Of a stretch of 13,753 nucleotides of DNA, positions 1 through 5,820 are shown piece after piece (the stretch's first letter is position 1; each line of letters opens with the position of its first letter). This DNA is from Methylophaga sp. (GTDB lineage: Bacteria; Pseudomonadota; Gammaproteobacteria; Nitrosococcales; Methylophagaceae). The stretch covers positions 1 to 13,753 of the forward strand of contig SKGV01000151.1 of assembly GCA_007117275.1 (NCBI GenBank). Direction: 5' to 3'. A program made the translations under genes and the position numbers. A model generated the notes under the pieces. The model worked only from the letters and a program-made list of their open reading frames with translations, searched no databases and was not told where the DNA came from.

Positions 1-798
1 CCCGCTGTCACTGGCATATCTCCTGTTGCGCCTGCGCCGGTGGTTGAAAAAGCCGAAGTGCCGGCCCAGGACAGAAAACCCAACCTGCTCAAGCGTTTGC
101 TCAGTGTGCTGACAGGGCAAAACACCCAGAATCAAGAGATAACTGACAATCAGCAAAAACAGGCTGACAGCAATGATGAATCTGCCTCAAGACCCAAGCG
201 GTCGCGTTCGCGCGGCAGTAATCGCAGAAGTCCACGTTCGCGTCGCAATGACCCGGACACAGCCGACAACAGCACAACTCAGGTTTCAGGAAAGTCAGAC
301 GCTGACAGTAAAAAATCAGCGACAGCTGAGCCAGCAAAGCCAGAGGTTGATGATGATGGCAAAGGCCGTGCAAATGGCCGTCGCTCACGTCGTGGTGGCC
401 GTCGTCGTCGTGGCGGTCGTTCGGAGGGCGAGGAGAGTGCAGTCAAAGAAAATACGCCGCTGGAAAAAGGCAATGTGATGCCAGTGCCAGCACTAGAAGT
501 TGACGGCAATGCGATACCGGAACCCGCGCCTGAAGTAGATGGCAACTATGTGCCTGCCGAAGCTGTACCCGAAGTAGATGGCAATACGGTCAAACAAGCC
601 AAACCTCGTCGTGCTCGTTCAAGCGGATCTTCCAGCGCAACAAATCGGCGTCGACGAGGTTCAACCAGCCGCTCTAATGAAAGTGCTTCAGAGACAGAGC
701 TAGCAAAAACTCCGGCATCGGCAGATAATGGCACGCAACACAAAGAAAACAATGTGGTGAGTGACGAGAGCCGACCAGCGGATGCGAGCGAAAAATAA
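1..798 (+). CDS. rne: Ribonuclease E, C-terminal tail (5' truncated by the window)
   Basis: The reading frame is open from base 1 and ends at TAA 796-798, giving 265 residues of a longer protein. The catalytic domain lies upstream of the window. The segment is low-complexity and disordered-looking. Three arginine islands sit at about 190-246, 364-420 and 601-675, made of RRSRRGGRRRR-type runs, and they are separated by acidic or Pro/Ala/Ser-rich linkers. This is the architecture of the RNase E scaffold region, whose arginine-rich parts bind RNA and whose short motifs recruit degradosome partners. At 82-117 the peptide NLLKRLLSVLTG looks like an amphipathic helix, resembling the membrane-targeting helix that follows the catalytic half in E. 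coli RNase E. A degenerate EVDGN repeat lies at 484-588. The identity rests on composition, that helix and the neighbouring kdsB/lpxK block; no catalytic motif is visible. RNase G is excluded because it lacks such a tail. Another Arg-rich RNA-binding protein is the main alternative. Confidence 0.8.
   Translation, partial: PAVTGISPVAPAPVVEKAEVPAQDRKPNLLKRLLSVLTGQNTQNQEITDNQQKQADSNDESASRPKRSRSRGSNRRSPRSRRNDPDTADNSTTQVSGKSDADSKKSATAEPAKPEVDDDGKGRANGRRSRRGGRRRRGGRSEGEESAVKENTPLEKGNVMPVPALEVDGNAIPEPAPEVDGNYVPAEAVPEVDGNTVKQAKPRRARSSGSSSATNRRRRGSTSRSNESASETELAKTPASADNGTQHKENNVVSDESRPADASEK
82..117 (+). other. Putative membrane-targeting amphipathic helix of RNase E
   Basis: The codons encode NLLKRLLSVLTG, in which leucines and valine alternate with Lys/Arg/Ser so that one helix face is hydrophobic. 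It sits at the start of the disordered tail. This matches the position and character of the E. coli RNase E segment that anchors the degradosome to the inner membrane. The assignment is an inference from pattern and position only. Confidence 0.5.
484..588 (+). repeat. Three-copy degenerate EVDGN repeat inside the RNase E tail
   Basis: The pentapeptide EVDGN is encoded at 496-510, 532-546 and 571-585, so the copies are 36 and 39 nt apart (12 and 13 residues). Each is flanked by Pro/Ala-rich residues such as VPAL, PAPE and AVPE. The copies differ at the nucleotide level: gaagttgac versus gaagtagat. They therefore look like an old in-frame tandem duplication rather than a recent slippage product. 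The acidic repeat separates the second and third arginine islands. Confidence 0.8.
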
Positions 799-1075
799 AT
801 TTTTATGCGATGACCTGCTCGCCTTGATTGGTGTGCAGGTTACCTTCCATAAACAGCGATGCGAGATCATAGAGCTGTTGGACGGCTGCGAGCTGGTGCT
901 TCAGGTGCTGGATCCGGGCTCAAGTATTCAGCCTAGTCAATACGGACAAGGGCACCGGCAGGTTCCTGTTACCTATACCCTTCAAGTATTTGACAGTGAT
1001 GGTGAGTTACATGCAGATGCACAGGCTCTGGGCATTGAGCAATTACTTACCGAGCAACTGCCTGACAATCGCTAA
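782..1075 (+). CDS. Small hypothetical protein downstream of rne
   Basis: A 97-residue protein starting MRAKNKFLCDDLLALIG. I do not recognise a named family. The sequence is rich in beta-type alternation (VQVTFHKQRCEIIELL, CELVLQVL, PVTYTLQVF) with Gly/Asp turns, suggesting a small soluble SH3-like or other beta-barrel fold, with no signal peptide or membrane segment. The ATG at 782 was chosen because the folded-looking part begins right after it. An in-frame GTG at 761 would add MTRADQR; neither start has a strong ribosome binding site. The gene overlaps the last 17 nt of rne in another frame, so it is probably translated from the rne mRNA by coupling. Its last 33 nt overlap the end of kdsB on the other strand. 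Its normal amino-acid composition, unlike a shadow of the Arg-rich rne frame, supports a real gene. Confidence 0.65.
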   Translation: MRAKNKFLCDDLLALIGVQVTFHKQRCEIIELLDGCELVLQVLDPGSSIQPSQYGQGHRQVPVTYTLQVFDSDGELHADAQALGIEQLLTEQLPDNR

Positions 1076-1804
1076 ATCCCGTTCGGTATCCACGCCATGG
1101 CCTGTGGCAACTGCTGCCTCGGTCATGTGAATGTGATAACCGTAGAATATTGCTCGAAGCTGCTCCAATGATTCAGCCTGTTCAGGCATGCATGGCTCCA
1201 AGCTGCTGTACTGATGCAAAAACCGGCATCGATAGCCATAGAGGCCTATGTGACGTTTGTGTGGTAGTGGTTCTGGAAGCACTTCATCAGTTGCAAAATA
1301 ATTTCTCAACCAAGGTATTGGAGCTCGGCTGAAGTAGCGTGCATAGCCCTGCGCATCTGTAACGACCTTGACCACATTCGGGTCAAAAACTTCTTGTGGA
1401 TCGGTTATCGGCGCATACAAGGTCGCAATCGCAGCTTCGTGGTGAATTGATAAATCTTCGGCGACTTGATTGATAAGCTGTGCTGGCAGGCAGGGTTCAT
1501 CCCCCTGAACATTGACAACAATATCCTGATCGGAAAACCCCCTAAGCCGCGCAACTTCTGCCAAACGATCTGTGCCGGAGGGGTGATTTGCCGATGTCAT
1601 GCACACATCAGCTCCAAATGCTGCCGCGGCTTCGGCAATACGTTGATCGTCTGTGGCGATGATTACTGCTTGTGCCTTGCTTTCCATGGCCCGCTCATAA
1701 ACATGCTCAATCATGGGCTTGCCAGCAATATCCCTGAGCGGTTTACCTGGCAAGCGGCTGGAGGCATACCTTGCAGGGATAACAACTTGGAAAGATAGCG
1801 ACAT
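1043..1804 (-). CDS. kdsB: 3-deoxy-manno-octulosonate cytidylyltransferase (CMP-Kdo synthetase)
   Basis: A cytoplasmic enzyme that couples Kdo to CTP, giving CMP-Kdo and pyrophosphate; CMP-Kdo is the donor for the inner core of lipopolysaccharide. The protein is 253 residues, close to the usual 245-250. The nucleotide-binding start IPARYASSRLPGKPL is at residues 9-23. The metal-binding NVQGDEP is at 98-104 (D102). HIGLYGYR (185-192), the ESLEQLR region (211-217) and the C-terminal GVDTERDL (237-244, second metal Asp D239) are all in place. It is the last gene of the - strand lipid A block. Its ATG shares one base with the TGA of the Trm112-like gene (TGATG) and has only a weak ribosome binding site, so translational coupling is likely. 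Its 3' end overlaps the convergent small gene by 33 nt. Confidence 0.97.
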   Translation of the reverse strand: MSLSFQVVIPARYASSRLPGKPLRDIAGKPMIEHVYERAMESKAQAVIIATDDQRIAEAAAAFGADVCMTSANHPSGTDRLAEVARLRGFSDQDIVVNVQGDEPCLPAQLINQVAEDLSIHHEAAIATLYAPITDPQEVFDPNVVKVVTDAQGYARYFSRAPIPWLRNYFATDEVLPEPLPHKRHIGLYGYRCRFLHQYSSLEPCMPEQAESLEQLRAIFYGYHIHMTEAAVATGHGVDTERDLAIVRQLLGK

Positions 1805-1983
1805 CAGGCAGATTCTTCAGCGGATAATTCGCGCGCTTCTTCTGGTAGCATCACCGGAATATCATCTCTGATCGGGTAGGCCAGTCGGCATGCAGGACAC
1901 ACCAATTCCTGTTCGGCTTTGTGATAGTTCAGACTTCCTTTGCACACAGGGCAAGCCAGAATGTCGAGTAGGCGATTATCCAT
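1804..1983 (-). CDS. Trm112-like zinc-ribbon protein (YcaR family)
   Basis: A 59-residue protein starting MDNRLLDILACPVCKG. Two CxxC knuckles, C11-P-V-C14 and C29-P-A-C32, form a zinc ribbon. They are followed by AYPIRDDIPVMLPEEAREL, the hallmark C-terminal half of the Trm112/YcaR family (DUF343). In eukaryotes and archaea Trm112 activates methyltransferases; the role of the bacterial short form is not settled. The position between lpxK and kdsB is the same as that of ycaR in E. coli. The ATG overlaps the end of lpxK by 8 nt. It is preceded by a good ribosome binding site, GAGGA at 1993-1997 (reverse strand), nine bases upstream. Conserved residues and synteny make the call secure even though the gene is very short. 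Confidence 0.95.
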   Translation of the reverse strand: MDNRLLDILACPVCKGSLNYHKAEQELVCPACRLAYPIRDDIPVMLPEEARELSAEESA

Positions 1984-2953
1984 GGTTTAAATTCCTCAGT
2001 TTTTCGCAGATAGTGTCTTTCAGTAGCATAGGAAGTTCCGCCTCAACCGGCACGTACCACATGTCTGCGCTGGCAAACGAGCGGCATTTTACCGCATCTT
2101 TTTCAGTCATCAGTATTGGCCTTGTATCAGAGAAGGTCAGATCAGCGGGCTGGTACGTATGATGATCGGCAAACGCATGCTCGTCAAACGATAGCCCCGC
2201 CGCTTTAAGCATCTGAAAAAACCGTTGTGGATGACCAATACCCGCCACTGCATGCAAGGGCTGTTCTGTAAATGAACTTAATGATTTAGACGCATCGCTC
2301 AGCAGGTTAATGGCGATACTGGCGTTTAGATCCATTCGAAACGCCTCAGGATAATCGCCGCTGTTACATACCAGGAAATCAACAGTTTTCAGTCTATCGA
2401 TAGGCTCACGTAACGGTCCTGCGGGCAGTAACAAGTGATTGCCGAAGGTGCGAGCGCCATCAATGACAACAATTTCGATATCTCTGGCGAGCCGATAATG
2501 TTGCAGGCCGTCATCAGCAATGATGACATCACACGGATGCTGAGCCAGCAAATATTGCCCGGCTCGACACCTATCAGGATCGACCACCACAGGATAACCG
2601 CTGTGTTGATGAATCATCAGCGGTTCGTCACCACATTGCTCAGCTTGACTGGTGACTTGAACGGCAAATGGAAAAGGCCCCGAACCACCATAGCCACGAC
2701 TGATAATTCCCGGGCTGTAGCCTGCCATGTGAAGTTGCTTGGCCAACCAGATCACCAGCGGACTTTTGCCAGCGCCGCCCACAGTGATATTACCCACAAT
2801 AATGACCGGAACCGGTAGTGTTTTTTGCTGCATCAGCCCTGTTTGAAAGCTGATTCGACGCAGGAAAATGACACTTCTATAGAGCAGGCTGAGCGGCCAC
2901 AACAGCCTTGCAAGCAGTGAACGACGATACCAGCGTTCGCTGAGCCACTGCAT
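1976..2953 (-). CDS. lpxK: Tetraacyldisaccharide 4'-kinase (lipid A 4'-kinase)
   Basis: Transfers the gamma-phosphate of ATP to the 4' position of the tetraacyl disaccharide 1-phosphate, making lipid IVA at the inner face of the cytoplasmic membrane. The length, 325 residues, is typical. An N-terminal hydrophobic and basic helix (about residues 12-38) is the membrane anchor. The P-loop is GNITVGGAGKSP at 54-65, with Lys63. Most family members I know have Thr where this protein has Ser64, a conservative change. The SRGYGG segment (85-90) and DDGLQH (147-152), with the catalytic Asp and His, are present. It starts 5 nt after the msbA stop and ends overlapping the Trm112-like gene by 8 nt, so it lies inside the operon. 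Confidence 0.97.
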   Translation of the reverse strand: MQWLSERWYRRSLLARLLWPLSLLYRSVIFLRRISFQTGLMQQKTLPVPVIIVGNITVGGAGKSPLVIWLAKQLHMAGYSPGIISRGYGGSGPFPFAVQVTSQAEQCGDEPLMIHQHSGYPVVVDPDRCRAGQYLLAQHPCDVIIADDGLQHYRLARDIEIVVIDGARTFGNHLLLPAGPLREPIDRLKTVDFLVCNSGDYPEAFRMDLNASIAINLLSDASKSLSSFTEQPLHAVAGIGHPQRFFQMLKAAGLSFDEHAFADHHTYQPADLTFSDTRPILMTEKDAVKCRSFASADMWYVPVEAELPMLLKDTICEKLRNLNHG

Positions 2954-2958
2954 GCTGC

Positions 2959-4713
2959 TTATCGATCCTGAAATTGCAGGCGGTGCAATTGCGCGTAGTG
3001 TTGATTCAATGTCAGCAGTTGCTGGTGCGTGCCTGTTTCAATGATTTCACCATTATGCATGACGATAATGAGATCGGCTTTTTCGATGGTTGACAGCCGA
3101 TGCGCGATGACCAGCGTGGTTCTTGATTGCATCAGGTTTTCCAGTGCTGCCTGAATATGTCGTTCAGCTTCAGTATCGAGGGAGGCCGTGGCTTCATCGA
3201 GAATCAAAATCGGTGAATCTCGCAACAACGCGCGGGCAATTGCCAGTCGTTGCCGTTGACCGCCGGATAGTAAGACACCATTTTCGCCAACCTGCGTATT
3301 CAGACCGTCCGGCAGTTTACGGATAAAGTCCCAAGCATGCGCCGCTTTGCTGACTTCAATGATCCGTTCTTCTGATATTGGCTCAGATTGACCATAACAG
3401 ATGTTGTTAGCAATGCTGTCGTTAAACAGAATCACCTGTTGGTTGACCAAAGAAATTTGTTTGCGAAGATCGGCCAGCACGATTTCCTGGCAATCGATGC
3501 CGTCTATGAGAATTTGTCCCTCAGTAGGGTTGTAGAATCGTGCCAGCAGACTGACCAGCGTGGTTTTACCGCTGCCAGAATGCCCGACAAATGCAATGGT
3601 TTGTCCTGGCGCCACCTTAAAGGAAATATCGTTAAGAACCTTGCCTTTGCTGCGATCGTAGCTGAAAGCAACGTTCTGATATTCTATGTGCCCCTCGACA
3701 CGGCCAAGTGTTTTGTGACCAGTTTCTTGTTCGGGTTGCTCGTCAATTAACGCAAAAATACTCTCTGCAGCGGCGATGCCTGCCTGCAACTTGGCGTTAA
3801 CCTTGGTCAGACTTTTCAATGGCGACATAATCATAAACATGGCGGTGATGAAAGAGATAAACGTGCCGACGGTGATGCTTTCCAGCATTTGCGGCAGTGT
3901 CGCCAGATAAATGACAATGGCAAGTCCGAGCACAGCAATGAACGAAATCAGAGGCTGGCTGATGGCATCCGTGGCAATTTTTTTCATGCGTTGCCGGCGA
4001 TTCAGCTGATTCACCTTGTCAAAGCGCTTGATCTCATAGGATTGGCTGCCAAATGTTTTGACTTCACGATGTCCGTCAATGATTTCACTGGAGACATGGC
4101 TGACATCGCCCATTGAGTCCTGGATGTTTTTGCTCAGGCGGCGAAAGCGGCTGCTCACTTGATAGACCATTAGCCCAATCACCGGTGTGGTCAGCAGGAT
4201 AATCAACGACAAAAAGCCGTTGAGATAAATCATCCAGGCGAGTAGGCCAATGATAATCATAGAGTCACGAATGATACTCAGGATAGCATCTGTTGCGGCG
4301 CTGGCGACTTGTTCAACATCGTAGAGCAGTTTTGACATCAACTGACCCGATGAGCTTTTGTCATAGAAACTAGCGGGCAGGCTGATTAGCCGATCAAACA
4401 TGTCTTCACGCAGTGACTTGATGACATTTCGGGCAATCCAGCCAAGGCCATAGCTGGTTAGAAAGTCGGAAATACCGCGAATGATAAAAATACCAATCAG
4501 CGCAATCGGTACCAGCTTGATAATGGTGGGGTCCCGCTCGACAAAACTACCGTCCATCAGCGGCTTCATCATCGCGGCCATGCCGGTCTGTGTGCCGGCA
4601 TAGACCACCATTGCTGCGACCACCGCGGCAAATGCTGGCCAGTAGGGTTTAACGTATTTGAGCAAGCGCCGGTAGAGTTCCAAAGCGCTCATTTCGAGTG
4701 CAGTTCGTTTCAT
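2959..4713 (-). CDS. msbA: Lipid A export ATP-binding/permease protein MsbA
   Basis: A homodimeric ABC half-transporter that flips lipid A-core from the inner to the outer leaflet of the inner membrane. The 584 residues match the usual ~580. The N-terminal membrane domain (about 1-320) has six hydrophobic stretches, near 22-42, 65-88, 145-165, 167-187, 253-272 and 280-300. The ATPase domain follows: Walker A GHSGSGKT (377-384), Q-loop near Q425-426, signature LSGGQ (482-486), Walker B ILILDE (502-507) and the switch His in IAHRLS (H538). The ATG overlaps the exbD stop as ATGA. No clear ribosome binding site precedes it, so coupling to exbD is likely. A start at the second Met (4692) is possible. 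Lipid A export is favoured over a drug exporter because lpxK follows directly. Confidence 0.95.
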   Translation of the reverse strand: MKRTALEMSALELYRRLLKYVKPYWPAFAAVVAAMVVYAGTQTGMAAMMKPLMDGSFVERDPTIIKLVPIALIGIFIIRGISDFLTSYGLGWIARNVIKSLREDMFDRLISLPASFYDKSSSGQLMSKLLYDVEQVASAATDAILSIIRDSMIIIGLLAWMIYLNGFLSLIILLTTPVIGLMVYQVSSRFRRLSKNIQDSMGDVSHVSSEIIDGHREVKTFGSQSYEIKRFDKVNQLNRRQRMKKIATDAISQPLISFIAVLGLAIVIYLATLPQMLESITVGTFISFITAMFMIMSPLKSLTKVNAKLQAGIAAAESIFALIDEQPEQETGHKTLGRVEGHIEYQNVAFSYDRSKGKVLNDISFKVAPGQTIAFVGHSGSGKTTLVSLLARFYNPTEGQILIDGIDCQEIVLADLRKQISLVNQQVILFNDSIANNICYGQSEPISEERIIEVSKAAHAWDFIRKLPDGLNTQVGENGVLLSGGQRQRLAIARALLRDSPILILDEATASLDTEAERHIQAALENLMQSRTTLVIAHRLSTIEKADLIIVMHNGEIIETGTHQQLLTLNQHYAQLHRLQFQDR

Positions 4714-5135
4714 GGGGTTTCGTTATTGGTTTGGCGTGTTGCCAGCGTTAATCGTGTGTAGCCTAGCATTTGGGCGACATCCATGGCGGTGACAATATGC
4801 TGATATTCAGCACTGGCATCAGCACTGATCACAATATGCGGATCTGCCTGGTCGCCGACGACGTCTTTGAGAAGTTGCCGTAATCGTTCACGGGAGAATT
4901 CGCTCAATTCTCTATCATTAATCAGAAACTGGCCGTTGGCCTGAATCACGATATCAATCGGCGACTCGATGGCCTCAAGACGTTCACTATTGGCTTCCGG
5001 TAAGTCAACCTTCAGAGAACTTTCGCGCACAAAACTGGTAGAAACCATAAAGAACAGCAGCAGCAAAAACACCACATCAATCATTGGGGTCAGATTGACA
5101 TCTGGTTCTTCAGCTTTGTTGGGCAGTAACTTCAC
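4710..5135 (-). CDS. exbD: ExbD/TolR-family biopolymer transport protein
   Basis: A 141-residue protein with one membrane helix near the N terminus (PMIDVVFLLLLFFMVSTSF, about 17-35) and a periplasmic C-terminal domain. Asp20 in PMIDVVF corresponds to the essential proton-pathway Asp of ExbD and TolR. The start is GTG at 5133-5135, overlapping the exbB stop as GTGA. Family knowledge: ExbD or TolR with ExbB or TolQ forms a motor that uses the proton gradient to energise TonB or TolA. No tonB or tolA is in the window, so the substrate of this pair is unknown. The symbol denotes family membership only; the pair need not be the iron-uptake ExbBD. Synteny with the lipid A genes is shared with other gammaproteobacteria. 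Confidence 0.88.
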   Translation of the reverse strand: MKLLPNKAEEPDVNLTPMIDVVFLLLLFFMVSTSFVRESSLKVDLPEANSERLEAIESPIDIVIQANGQFLINDRELSEFSRERLRQLLKDVVGDQADPHIVISADASAEYQHIVTAMDVAQMLGYTRLTLATRQTNNETP

Positions 5136-5767
5136 TGATGATTGCCTGCGTCTGGATCGTAATCTCTATCACCGTGCAGCATTTCAATCAGTTTCATGGC
5201 TTGCTCTTCCATGCTCACCACCAGTCGATTGACCCTGCCGCGAAAGTAGCGATAAAAGATAACAGCGGGAATAGCCACTACCAAGCCTGTGGCGGTGGTA
5301 ATTAAGGCTTCTGAGATACCGCCCGCGAGGACTTCAGGATTGCCAACTCCCTCGGTGGTAATGACTGCAAATACCTTGATCATGCCGATCACTGTGCCAA
5401 GCAAACCAATCAGCGGTGCAATGGCAGCGATAGTGCCAAGGGTATTAAGATTTCTTTCCAATTGGACGGTGATATGTCGACCGGTATCTTCAATGCTTTC
5501 TTTGGTGATGTCTCGGGGACTGTTGCGGTTAATCAATCCTGCGGCCAATATCTGACCCAGAGGCGAATTTTGCTGCAGCGAGAGGATTCTTGTCTGATCC
5601 ACTTGGTCGTAGCGTAACCATTGCCAAATCTGGGTGATCAATCCGGGTGGTGCGATGCGCTTTTGCTGCAAACTCCAGAAGCGCTCTGCGATGATAGCAA
5701 TGGCGATGACCGAACAGGCAAACAATGGCAGCATTAACCAGCCACCTGCTTTGAATAGCTCCAGCAT
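5132..5767 (-). CDS. exbB: ExbB/TolQ-family (MotA/TolQ/ExbB) proton channel protein
   Basis: A 211-residue inner-membrane protein with three helices. The first is at about 11-30, the second at about 107-133 with the APLIGLLGTVIGM motif, and the third at about 150-174 (ISEALITTATGLVVAIPAV). Glu153 and Thr159 sit where the conserved polar residues of ExbB and TolQ line the proton path. A cytoplasmic loop spans residues 31-106. The protein is shorter than E. coli ExbB (244) and resembles the short forms found beside lpxK in pseudomonads and xanthomonads. Its start lies 53 nt after the end of comEC, the largest gap in the - strand block, so a promoter for the exbB-to-kdsB genes may lie there or within the 3' end of comEC. 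I see only a weak candidate. A purine-rich AGGA lies about 11 nt upstream of the ATG. Confidence 0.9.
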   Translation of the reverse strand: MLELFKAGGWLMLPLFACSVIAIAIIAERFWSLQQKRIAPPGLITQIWQWLRYDQVDQTRILSLQQNSPLGQILAAGLINRNSPRDITKESIEDTGRHITVQLERNLNTLGTIAAIAPLIGLLGTVIGMIKVFAVITTEGVGNPEVLAGGISEALITTATGLVVAIPAVIFYRYFRGRVNRLVVSMEEQAMKLIEMLHGDRDYDPDAGNHQ

Positions 5768-5820
5768 AGTGTTTCAGTCCTGCAATCAGAATAATCCACT
5801 CATGATACGTGAATTTGCAA

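Noticed and set aside
173..545. Overlapping open frames on both strands inside the rne tail
   Set aside because: They are valine/alanine- or Pro/Ser/Arg-skewed mirrors of the Arg-rich rne codons, with no ribosome binding sites.
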